Positions 1 to 6,785 of a DNA stretch of 25,429 nt are shown here, piece after piece; within the stretch, counting starts at the first letter, position 1; each line of letters opens with the position of its first letter. The stretch lies in NCBI GenBank assembly GCA_006226225.1, contig SBHI01000197.1:1-25429 (forward strand). Direction: 5' to 3'. The notes beneath the pieces are model-generated. The model saw nothing but the letters and a program-made list of their open reading frames with translations. It had not been told where the DNA came from and ran no database searches. The stretch comes from Alphaproteobacteria bacterium. Lineage in GTDB: Bacteria > Pseudomonadota > Alphaproteobacteria > Micavibrionales > CSBR16-224. The position numbers and the translations under genes were made by a program.

Positions 1-281
1 GTTTTTGCTTCATCTCGTGCGGCAAACCGTCCGGCACGCAGGCGGAACAGGTTTTCCCCTTTATCATCGACGGTTTCCTGATATTCGGCTGTCAGCCCGT
101 CCAGTATGGCGGCGTGTTTCGCGTTTAATTCCTGCCATGTTTGCGTGGCGAGAGTTTTGCTGTGAAAGGCACCGAGTTGGATGAGCCAGTCATCCGTTGC
201 GGCGGCATGGGCTTCCTTATGCAGCATCGTTAAACTGCAAACCATAAAAACAAAAATGTATATCATATGGTTAGCCTTCAT
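1..281 (-). CDS. SPOR-domain exported protein, 3' end cut by window edge
   Basis: Reading the minus strand from the ATG at 281 gives about 93 residues with no stop before the window edge. The N-terminus (MKANHMIYIFVFMVCSL, then an AHAAA cleavage-like site near residue 27) looks like a signal peptide. The following part, DDWLIQLGAFHSKTLA, then YQETVDDKGENLFRLRAG and RFAARDEA, has the beta-alpha-beta pattern of a SPOR peptidoglycan-binding domain (W-x-I-Q-L-G-x-F, then L-F-R-L-R-A-G-x-F). SPOR proteins usually bind denuded septal glycan in the periplasm. An internal ATG at 266 has a better ribosome binding site (AAGG eight bases upstream) than the ATG at 281, so the true start may be five codons later. 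The remainder of the gene is outside the window. Confidence 0.7.
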   Translation of the reverse strand, partial: MKANHMIYIFVFMVCSLTMLHKEAHAAATDDWLIQLGAFHSKTLATQTWQELNAKHAAILDGLTAEYQETVDDKGENLFRLRAGRFAARDEAK

Positions 282-335
282 AGTTAATGTTATATATTAA
301 TCATATTAAGAAGCGGTTAATAAAATATGGCACTG

Positions 336-365
336 TTGACGGCAGCATAAAAGTTATGGTAATAA
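336..365 (+). promoter_or_regulatory. Candidate sigma70-like promoter for the 473 gene
   Basis: TTGACG at 336-341 and TAATAA at 360-365 are separated by 18 bases. It would give a leader of about 100 bases before the ATG at 473. Supported only by consensus match. Confidence 0.35.
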
Positions 366-472
366 TTGATTGAGTGGTCACATCCGGTCTATATCGAGAC
401 GGATCACAGGGGCTCTCCAAATTTCGGTAAAACGCGGCACGTGATGCCTGCACGAGAAATAGGAGCCCTGCA

Positions 473-979
473 ATGAAAAGCAAAACAGTCCCAAAAACTC
501 CCCTGACGGAAAAGCTGAAGAACAAGCTGCAGAATACGCATGCGAAGTGGAAGAATTTCCGTCTGCATGACCATGAGCTCGCCGGCGGTATTCTGGGCGT
601 GCTGATCATCGGCGGTATTATTCTTGCCATGGCCGGGGCGATGGTGCCGCTTTACGGTTTTGCGCCTGTGCTTTATTCCGCAATATTATCCGTCGGTTTC
701 GCCGGGCTGGTCATTCCTTTGGCGCATCAAACTGATAGCAAGGACAAAAAAGACGAAGTTAAATGGACGAATATGTCCGGGCAGGAAGTGCGTTCCAGCA
801 CATATGCCAAACTGCGTCTTGCCGATGCCGAAAAGAAAATTACGGCGCTGGGGAATTCAAGAAAGCCGCCGCAGAAGATCAGTGCCGCCTTCAACGAGAT
901 TGTCGACACCTATGGCAGCTTTGCCAAAAGCACGAAAGTCACCGGAGGCCGCTACCGTTTCCCTGTGCCGCGCCGTTGA
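473..979 (+). CDS. Unknown two-helix membrane protein
   Basis: The 168-residue product is not one I recognise. It has a basic, hydrophilic N-terminus (residues 1-33), two hydrophobic segments at about 35-61 and 63-84 joined by a very short turn, and a charged, probably cytoplasmic C-terminal half of about 80 residues rich in Lys and Arg that ends in RFPVPRR. This is a hairpin membrane anchor with a basic tail. A clear AGGAG lies about eight bases before the ATG. The gene is followed after 88 bases by the NUDIX gene in the same direction, so the two may share a transcript. Nothing in the sequence points to a function. The coding call rests on the ribosome binding site, the coherent membrane topology and the lack of a competing frame with better features. 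Confidence 0.7.
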   Translation: MKSKTVPKTPLTEKLKNKLQNTHAKWKNFRLHDHELAGGILGVLIIGGIILAMAGAMVPLYGFAPVLYSAILSVGFAGLVIPLAHQTDSKDKKDEVKWTNMSGQEVRSSTYAKLRLADAEKKITALGNSRKPPQKISAAFNEIVDTYGSFAKSTKVTGGRYRFPVPRR

Positions 980-1067
980 GAGCATCTGCGGTATTTCTCC
1001 CTTGCACAATCGCAGGCAGGGCGTTAGGGTGCGGGCGCAAATCATTTAAAAAAAGAGGAGATGTGCC

Positions 1068-1538
1068 GTGACGACCGCCCTGAAAAAGAAAGTGCTGACC
1101 CTGTGTCTGCTATGCCAGCCGCCGCGTATTCTGCTGGGGATGAAAAAACGCGGTTTCGGCGCGGGACGTTGGAACGGTTTTGGCGGCAAGCTTGAGCAAG
1201 GCGAAACGATTGAAGAGGCGGCCAAGCGCGAGTTTCTGGAAGAGGCGGGCATTACCGTCGGGGAAATCGATAAACGCGGCGTGTTGGAATTCTTTTTCGA
1301 GGGCAGCCCCGAAATGCTGGAAGTACATGTTTTCAAAGCCGAGGAATACGAAGGCGAGCCCGTGGAAAGCGATGAAATGAAGCCGCAATGGTTTGATATT
1401 CCCGCTATTCCTTATGATAAAATGTGGGCGGATGATGAGTTCTGGTTCCCGATTTTTCTGGATGGTAAAAAATTCACCGGAAAATTCTATTTTGATGCCG
1501 ATGAAAATCTGCTCTCGCATGATGTAAAAGCGCTCTGA
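1068..1538 (+). CDS. MTH1-like NUDIX hydrolase (oxidised purine nucleotide sanitiser)
   Basis: This 156-residue protein carries a perfect NUDIX box at residues 40-62 (G-x5-E-x7-R-E-F-L-E-E-A-G-I), which binds the divalent metal for hydrolysis of nucleoside diphosphate-X compounds. It resembles eukaryotic MTH1/NUDT1 closely beyond the box: LLGMKKRGFGAGRWNGFGGK at residues 22-41, PVESDEM around 98-104, and MWADDEFWFP at 119-128. From memory of human MTH1, the residues that read the oxidised base are Asn33, Trp117, Asp119 and Asp120, and all have counterparts here (N36, W120, D122, D123). The likely job is converting 8-oxo-dGTP or 2-hydroxy-dATP to monophosphates. The start is GTG at 1068, with AGAGGAG seven bases upstream; the ATG at 1061 is out of frame. 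Confidence 0.9.
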   Translation: MTTALKKKVLTLCLLCQPPRILLGMKKRGFGAGRWNGFGGKLEQGETIEEAAKREFLEEAGITVGEIDKRGVLEFFFEGSPEMLEVHVFKAEEYEGEPVESDEMKPQWFDIPAIPYDKMWADDEFWFPIFLDGKKFTGKFYFDADENLLSHDVKAL

Positions 1539-1557
1539 TTTTTTTCAGAAATTTTTT
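1534..1557 (+). terminator. Weak rho-independent terminator candidate
   Basis: TCTGA at 1534-1538 and TCAGA at 1545-1549 can pair around a T6 loop, followed by AA and a T6 run at 1552-1557. The stem is only five pairs and includes the NUDIX stop codon, so termination may be partial. Confidence 0.35.
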
Positions 1558-1578
1558 CAAAGGAGTCGCGCTTCTGTG

Positions 1579-1600
1579 TCGTCTAAAATAAAATAGACGA
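1579..1600. promoter_or_regulatory. Perfect inverted repeat before the NTR-HEAT gene
   Basis: TCGTCTA (1579-1585) and TAGACGA (1594-1600) are a perfect 7-base inverted repeat around AAATAAAA. It lies just upstream of the AAAAGGAG ribosome binding site of the next gene. It could be an operator, with a TAAAAT -10-like hexamer inside at 1584-1589, or an RNA hairpin in the leader. No good -35 box is visible at the right distance. Confidence 0.4.
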
Positions 1601-1617
1601 AATCTAAAAGGAGAGCG

Positions 1618-3003
1618 ATGATGCGTTTTTTACCGGCGGTTGCGGTTTTTACCCTTTTGTTCTTGATGCCTGCTGTGGCGCAGGCTTGTTCCTGTGCCGG
1701 GCCGGGCAGTCCTGCCGAGGCGATGGAAAAGGCGCGTGCCGTGTTTGCCGGTAAGGTCACGCAAATGGCCAAAAACACCTCCGGTTATGCTGACCGCATC
1801 ATCATTCGTGTGGACAAGATCTGGAAAGGCAGTCCGGGCAAAGAATTTGTGATCGGTTTGCCGCGTCATGGCTGCGCCTATTGGAATTTTGAGGATCAAA
1901 AAGATTATCTGATTTATGCGCATAAATCATGGGATAAGGACGACCCCGACGGTTACAGCGTCACGATGTGCAGCCGCACCAAGCCGCTGGACAAAGCGCG
2001 GATTGAAACCCGTTATCTGGACGCCGCTGTTGCGGGCAAAGACACGGCCGAGCTCGATGCGGGACTTGCCGCTATTTTGCTGAGCGAACAGCCGGATAAT
2101 ATCCGCACGGAAGCTGCCATTATGCTGGGCGGGTTGATACGTGACAGTGCTGCGGACACCGTGCCGGAAGAGGCGGTCAAGGCATTGATTGACGCGTCGC
2201 AACACGGCGGTACGGAATTGAAAACCATGATTGCCGGAAATCTTGCTAATTACCATCTGATGGGGCGGCAGGATGTGAAGGCGGCTTTAACCGCTCTGCT
2301 AGATGACAAGGTATTTGGTGTGCGCAGCGCGGCCGCAGGGGCGCTGTCGATCATTTCACGCAATAACAGTACGACATTTGCGGCGATTATGGCGGCGCTG
2401 GAGAAAACCCGCGCGGAAGCGGGCGGCGATATTCAGACCCATCAGGCGATTTTTACCTCTATGGGGCGGTCTCTGGCGGCAACTGCTGCAACGGAGGAGG
2501 AAAAGGCGCAGGTGGTTGATACGCTGCTGGGAATGTTGGACGACATTCCTGATCCGTATAACAAGGTCACGCTGATCCAGCATATGGGCTTTCAGAAGGC
2601 CCGTGCGGGTAAAGCCGTACCCAAATTGCTGGAAATTCTAAAAACCGCTGAAAGCTATCATCTGAAGCAATATCTGCTGCTGGCTTTGGGAGATATCGGC
2701 GCGGCGGAAACACGCGATAACATCCGCCCGTATTTGAAGGATGAAAACTGCTATGTTGTACAAAGCGCGATCATTGCTTTGTATAAAATCGATACGGCGG
2801 CGTTTCCGCAATTATTTACGCAGGAAATCTCACCCGTATTCAAAGCGCGCTTCGATAAATGCAGCTATGAGCTGACAAACGCTTTGCAGACAATCGGCGG
2901 TGAAGCAAAAAGCCTGAAACCGTTTCTGGCGGATAAATATCAAAAGATGCCGGACGGTGATTGGAAAAAGAAACAATTGGGCGATGTGCTGGAAAAGCTG
3001 TGA
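1618..3003 (+). CDS. Secreted protein with TIMP/NTR-like domain and HEAT repeats
   Basis: The 461-residue product starts with a signal peptide (residues 1-23, ending AVAQA) whose cleavage would leave a mature N-terminus of CSCAGPG. An N-terminal Cys-x-Cys directly after cleavage, followed by A-V-F-A-G-K-V and later cysteines at 86 and 118, is the arrangement of the netrin/TIMP-like (NTR) fold, where the first cysteines form disulfides. From about residue 145 to the end the sequence is repeated helical pairs with HEAT character (for example VRSAAAGALSII and LLLALGDIGAAETRDNI), a protein-binding solenoid. It probably acts in the periplasm or outside the cell. AAAAGGAG precedes two adjacent ATGs at 1618 and 1621; either may start. 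It is not a lipoprotein by the usual lipobox rule. The partner or target is unknown. Confidence 0.75.
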   Translation: MMRFLPAVAVFTLLFLMPAVAQACSCAGPGSPAEAMEKARAVFAGKVTQMAKNTSGYADRIIIRVDKIWKGSPGKEFVIGLPRHGCAYWNFEDQKDYLIYAHKSWDKDDPDGYSVTMCSRTKPLDKARIETRYLDAAVAGKDTAELDAGLAAILLSEQPDNIRTEAAIMLGGLIRDSAADTVPEEAVKALIDASQHGGTELKTMIAGNLANYHLMGRQDVKAALTALLDDKVFGVRSAAAGALSIISRNNSTTFAAIMAALEKTRAEAGGDIQTHQAIFTSMGRSLAATAATEEEKAQVVDTLLGMLDDIPDPYNKVTLIQHMGFQKARAGKAVPKLLEILKTAESYHLKQYLLLALGDIGAAETRDNIRPYLKDENCYVVQSAIIALYKIDTAAFPQLFTQEISPVFKARFDKCSYELTNALQTIGGEAKSLKPFLADKYQKMPDGDWKKKQLGDVLEKL

Positions 3004-3009
3004 CCTGCG

Positions 3010-4848
3010 CTATTCTTCCGTTTGAGGGGCATCGCTGCTTTGTTCGAACAGGATGACCAACTCGTCTTCCTTCGGCTTGATATGCGAGGCGGAGTCCTGA
3101 GAATAAAAACTGACCAGGCCGTTTTTGGCGATAATGCCGATAATCAGCCTTGTTTCGTTTTCTTCGGGAATGAGTAAAGCGCCATCTTTTTCAGGCTTGC
3201 CGACGCGGGTTGTCCGGAAGCGCCAGCCGTGGCGGAACTTCTCTTTGATATTGTGCAGCGTCAGATCGGTTTGCGTTAGAGAGCGTCCTTGCAGAATATT
3301 GGCGATTTTCCGACGCTCGGAACGTTCGGTGTCGCCCGGATTGATGCGGAAGACGCGCTCCGTACCGTATTCATAGCCGAAGGTCTCACAAAGCAGCGCG
3401 TTATAGGCCGGGCTGTAGGTGGCGGCAATCAGCGTATTGTATTTATTGAATTCTAGGGCGAATTCGGTTTCTTCCGACAAAAGCTCACCGTAATAGACGG
3501 GAATATCTGCCAGACGCGCTTTGCCGAGCGAATGCCAGCTGTTATCAACAACCATCACCGGCACATTGCGTGATTTCAGTATCTCGGCAAACTGGATCGA
3601 CCATTGATGTGCGCCGACGAAGATGACGCCGTTGATTTCCTCGGAGCGTAAATTCAGCCGCCGTGCCAGCGGTTTGATCATCAGGCTGTGCAGCACGACG
3701 CTGACGACAACGACGGCAAAGGCGATCGGCAGCACTTTCTCGCCGTCGGCAAAACCGGCCTGTGTCAGCAGCGGGCCGATGACACCGGCCATGGCGGCAC
3801 AAACAACCCCGCGCGGCGCAATCAGGCCTGCCAGCAGGATTTCATTCCGTGTCATTTGCGTGCCGATGGAACACAGGAAAAAGGTGACGGGGCGGATCAG
3901 GAATAACAGGCAGATGATAAACAACACGCTGCGCCAGTTCAGTTTTAGCAAGACGGCAAGGTCAAGATCGGCGGTCAGCAGAATAAAAACGCCCGAGACC
4001 AGCATCAGCGTGATGGTTTCTTTGAAACGTTTGATATCTTCAAGTCCGGCGGTGTTGATATTGGAAAGCGTTAGGCCGAGAACGGTGACGGCAATCAGAC
4101 CGGATTCATGCAGAAAGACATCACAGCCGAAAAAGACGGACAGCACCACCGTTAGCAAAAACGGCGTTTTCAGATATTCGGGCATATAGCCGCGCTCGAA
4201 AGAGCGTTTGACCAGATGGGCAAGGGCGAAACTGCTGACGGCGACCACGGTCAATGTGATGCCGTTTTCAAAGAAAAAGGAGCTGCCCGCATGCCCGCCG
4301 CCGTGCCGGGAAGCGACAAAATATTCATAAGCCAGAATGGCGAAAATGACACCAATGGGGTCATTGACGATCCCCTCCCATTTCAGGATGGAGCCGACGC
4401 GCGGGTTCAGCCGCGCCTGCCGCAGCATCGGCATGATGACGGTGGGGCCGGTGACAATCAGCATGCCGCCAAGTGTGACGGCAACCGCCCATTCCAGCCC
4501 TGCGACATAATGTGCTGCGGCACTAATGGCGGCCCAGCTGACGGGCGCGCCAAGAAAGATGATATGGCGTACAGCCATTCTTGTTTCACGCAGTTCCTTG
4601 AAATGCAGTTGCAGGCTGCCCTCGAATAGAATGATGGCAACAGCGGCGGCAATGGCAGGTTGCAGAAGATCACCCATCAAAACATCGGGCTTAATCACGC
4701 CCGATATGGGGCCAAGGACGAAACCGAAACCAAGCAGAAAGATAATCGCAGGCACGTGCAGCCGCCATGCCGTCCATTGCGCCAATATACCGGCGATGGC
4801 AATTACGACAATCTGGACGGCGAGAAACTCTGTCACAGCGGTCTCCAT
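3010..4848 (-). CDS. CPA1-family cation:proton antiporter with TrkA-N (RCK) domain
   Basis: The 612-residue inner-membrane protein has about twelve hydrophobic segments in residues 5-395, followed by a soluble domain. The membrane part carries the monovalent cation/proton antiporter signature: GGMLIVTGPTVIMPML near 127-142 and the Asn-Asp pair N162-D163 in WEGIVNDPIGVI, the ion-binding pair of CPA1 exchangers. The cytoplasmic part from about 407 looks like a TrkA-N/RCK Rossmann domain (GVIFVGAHQWSIQFAEIL, then VMVVD), followed by a TrkA-C-like region ending near ELVILFEQ. The glycine loop is degenerate (G-A-H-Q-W-S instead of G-x-G-x-x-G), so nucleotide sensing may be altered. The start chosen is the ATG at 4848 with GGGGAG upstream; a longer frame to 4926 lacks a ribosome binding site. 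Its 3' end faces the NTR-HEAT gene, six bases away. Confidence 0.85.
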   Translation of the reverse strand: METAVTEFLAVQIVVIAIAGILAQWTAWRLHVPAIIFLLGFGFVLGPISGVIKPDVLMGDLLQPAIAAAVAIILFEGSLQLHFKELRETRMAVRHIIFLGAPVSWAAISAAAHYVAGLEWAVAVTLGGMLIVTGPTVIMPMLRQARLNPRVGSILKWEGIVNDPIGVIFAILAYEYFVASRHGGGHAGSSFFFENGITLTVVAVSSFALAHLVKRSFERGYMPEYLKTPFLLTVVLSVFFGCDVFLHESGLIAVTVLGLTLSNINTAGLEDIKRFKETITLMLVSGVFILLTADLDLAVLLKLNWRSVLFIICLLFLIRPVTFFLCSIGTQMTRNEILLAGLIAPRGVVCAAMAGVIGPLLTQAGFADGEKVLPIAFAVVVVSVVLHSLMIKPLARRLNLRSEEINGVIFVGAHQWSIQFAEILKSRNVPVMVVDNSWHSLGKARLADIPVYYGELLSEETEFALEFNKYNTLIAATYSPAYNALLCETFGYEYGTERVFRINPGDTERSERRKIANILQGRSLTQTDLTLHNIKEKFRHGWRFRTTRVGKPEKDGALLIPEENETRLIIGIIAKNGLVSFYSQDSASHIKPKEDELVILFEQSSDAPQTEE

Positions 4849-4962
4849 TATCTCCCCTAATCGTTTCTTATGTTTATATTTTTTTAAGGCCCCACCATAA
4901 AGGCTCACGCCGCAGATGGCAAACATTTTTTGCGGCGCAGCATAGGGGCAGTGTGCTGTTGC

Positions 4963-4991
4963 TTGACTTGCCGCAGGCAGAGGATTAGTTT
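4963..4991 (+). promoter_or_regulatory. Candidate sigma70-like promoter for the MBL-fold gene
   Basis: TTGACT at 4963-4968 and TAGTTT at 4986-4991 with a 17-base spacer, about 45 bases before the ATG at 5035. The -10 is a weak match. Confidence 0.35.
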
Positions 4992-5034
4992 TGAAAATAT
5001 ATCATGAAAAACAAAAAAAGAAGGCTGGCAGACA

Positions 5035-5889
5035 ATGGACGTAAAATCCTTTTTTGACCCTGATACCTCGACCGTGACACATCTGGTCATTGATCCCAAA
5101 ACCAAAAGCTGTGCGGTGATTGACCCTGTGATGGAATATGATGCCGTGACGGGCGCGCTGAAAACGGGAGCGGCGGATAAGCTTGTGCAGTATATCCAGG
5201 ATAACGGATTAAAACTGGAATGGCTGCTGGAAACGCATATCCATGCCGATCATTTGACGGCTTCGGCCTATATCCGCGACCAGATCGGCGGCAAAATCGC
5301 CATCGGTGAAAAAATTACGGATGTGCTGAATTACTGGGTGCCGTTTTTCAATACCGATGCCGACACGCCGCCAGATGGCAGCCAGTTTGACAAGCTTTTG
5401 AAAGACGGCGAAAAGATCAAGCTCGGCGATTTGGAAATCGGCGTGATACATACACCCGGCCACACGCCAGCTTGCGTCAGCTATCATATCGAGGATGCCG
5501 TTTTTGTCGGTGATACCGTCTTTATGCCGAATTTGGGAACGGCGCGCGCCGATTTTCCCGGCGGCGATGCGGGGGAGCTGTATGACAGCATCCAGAAACT
5601 TTTTGCACTGCCGGATGAAACGCGGGTGTTCATTTGCCATGATTATCCCGCCAATGGCGGCGCGCCGTCATGGCAGACAACGATTGGCGAGCAGAAAAAG
5701 GATAATGCCTTTGTCGGCGGCGGCACAACGAAAGAGGATTTTGTCAGCAAGCGCGAGGCGCGGGATAAAACCCTGCGCGTGCCGCAACTGCTGCTGCCCT
5801 CTATCCAGTTCAATCTGCGTGCAGGCAAATTGCCCGATGCCGAAAAGAACGGCACACATTACCTGAAAATTCCGATTAACAAACTTTAA
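5035..5889 (+). CDS. ETHE1/Blh-type metallo-beta-lactamase-fold hydrolase (persulfide dioxygenase-like)
   Basis: The 284-residue protein shows the metallo-beta-lactamase ligand set: T-H-I-H-A-D-H (H68, H70, D72, H73), H143 in HTPGHTPACVSY, D160 in VGDTVF and H202 in CHDY. Features around these match the ETHE1/Blh branch rather than glyoxalase II: the start SFFDPDTSTVTHLVIDP, the DPVMEYD segment, and GTARADFPGGDA at 168-179. ETHE1 enzymes oxidise glutathione persulfide to sulfite using one iron. The C-terminal block VPQLLLPSIQFNLRAGKLP is typical of the bacterial Blh-like subgroup. No rhodanese, sulfide:quinone reductase or BigR-type regulator is next to it, so the sulfur role is inferred from family only. 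A weak AAGG precedes the ATG. It converges on the small minus-strand gene six bases away. Confidence 0.82.
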   Translation: MDVKSFFDPDTSTVTHLVIDPKTKSCAVIDPVMEYDAVTGALKTGAADKLVQYIQDNGLKLEWLLETHIHADHLTASAYIRDQIGGKIAIGEKITDVLNYWVPFFNTDADTPPDGSQFDKLLKDGEKIKLGDLEIGVIHTPGHTPACVSYHIEDAVFVGDTVFMPNLGTARADFPGGDAGELYDSIQKLFALPDETRVFICHDYPANGGAPSWQTTIGEQKKDNAFVGGGTTKEDFVSKREARDKTLRVPQLLLPSIQFNLRAGKLPDAEKNGTHYLKIPINKL

Positions 5890-5895
5890 AGCCGT

Positions 5896-6222
5896 TTAAA
5901 ATTTCGGATATTGGGTCGGGTTGAACGGTTTTTTGTTTTTCGGATCCGCTTTGGCGCTGGCGGCTTCCATGACTTTGCCAAGCTGGTTGGCAAGTTCCGT
6001 CCATTTGATATTATTCTTTTCGTCTTTGACGGCATCCGTGAAGGAGAGCGGGGTATTCTGATCGACTGTGTTGCGATAGTCATCCAGAATATGCGCGATG
6101 ACAAGCAGGGGCTCGGTGGCGGCTTCTACATCCTTATCTTCAAGCAGCGCATATTTCTCGAATTCAAAAGCGGCTTCGGTTGCTTTCAGTAAAATTTCTT
6201 TCGGTGTCATGTCATGTGCCAT
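5896..6222 (-). CDS. Small helical protein of unknown function
   Basis: The 108-residue product is not one I recognise. It is hydrophilic, with no signal peptide or membrane segment, and is probably mostly helical: residues 6-30 (PKEILLKATEAAFEFEKYAL) and about 36-50 look amphipathic, followed by a loop and another helix (WTELANQLGKVMEAASA). The tail is rich in Pro, Lys and Asn (KNKKPFNPTQYPKF). AGAGAG lies about eight bases upstream of the ATG at 6222; an internal ATG at 6210 is possible. It is encoded alone between the MBL-fold gene, with which it converges, and the deaminase gene. The coding call rests on the ribosome binding site and reasonable amino-acid composition. Confidence 0.6.
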   Translation of the reverse strand: MAHDMTPKEILLKATEAAFEFEKYALLEDKDVEAATEPLLVIAHILDDYRNTVDQNTPLSFTDAVKDEKNNIKWTELANQLGKVMEAASAKADPKNKKPFNPTQYPKF

Positions 6223-6308
6223 TGTGGGGTCTCTCTGCTTGTGACTGTTTGTGGAAAGCAGGCAGTATATGCAGGCTGTATTGCTATGTCAATCTATGAG
6301 ATGCAGGA

Positions 6309-6779
6309 TCAACCGCCCCAGTCTTCCCGCCATAATGCGGGCTGTTCGGTGCGGAATTGTGCGGCGAGGGTAATGCAGTTTTGTGCGGCAAGGCTGTCGG
6401 CCTTGTTCATCACGATGACTTCAACACCTTTGGCCTGCAGAAAACGGACAGTTTCATCGCTGCCTGCATTTTCGCAATCGCCGATGACCACGCGGGGGAT
6501 GCCGAATTGTACGATTGTTCCCGCGCACATAAAGCAGGGCTGCAAAGTCGTATAGAGCGTTGTATTATGGCGGTTTGTTATGCGTCCGGCATCGCGCAGT
6601 GCCGCCATTTCACCATGCAGGATCGGATTGCCTTCCTGTACCAGCATGTTATGGCCTTGCCCCAATACCGCGCCGCTGCCGTTATCGACCAGCACGGCAC
6701 CGATCGGGCAGCCGCCTTCGTTATAGCTTTCACGCGCCAGACCATAGGCGGTCATCATATGGGTTTCGTGATCATGCAT
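6309..6779 (-). CDS. Fcy1-type cytosine/nucleoside deaminase
   Basis: This 156-residue zinc deaminase has the H-x-E motif (H55, E57 in LHGEMAAL) and P-C-x-x-C (C82, C85 in QPCFMCAG) that hold the catalytic zinc and move the proton. Similarity extends along the yeast cytosine deaminase Fcy1 (as I recall it): GGCPIGAVLVD, VLGQGHNM with the substrate-contacting N44, TTLYTTLQPC, FGIPRVVIG, and an acidic C-terminus EDWGG equivalent to the EDIGE end of the yeast enzyme. This supports deamination of free cytosine to uracil in the cytoplasm, though guanine, isoguanine or a modified base cannot be excluded. The gene begins six bases after the hybrid kinase stop codon, with no strong ribosome binding site, suggesting translational coupling in one operon. 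Confidence 0.85.
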   Translation of the reverse strand: MHDHETHMMTAYGLARESYNEGGCPIGAVLVDNGSGAVLGQGHNMLVQEGNPILHGEMAALRDAGRITNRHNTTLYTTLQPCFMCAGTIVQFGIPRVVIGDCENAGSDETVRFLQAKGVEVIVMNKADSLAAQNCITLAAQFRTEQPALWREDWGG

Positions 6780-6785
6780 TGTTTT

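Noticed and set aside
301..630. Minus-strand frame across the 5' region of the 473 gene
   Set aside because: No ribosome binding site; it overlaps the promoter and first membrane helix of a better supported plus-strand gene.
3003..3010. Shared terminator between the convergent NTR-HEAT and antiporter genes
   Set aside because: The gap is six bases and no stem with a T run is visible in or near it; the same holds for the convergent pair at 5889/5896.
4849..4926. 26-residue N-terminal extension of the antiporter
   Set aside because: No ribosome binding site, while GGGGAG directly precedes the internal ATG at 4848.
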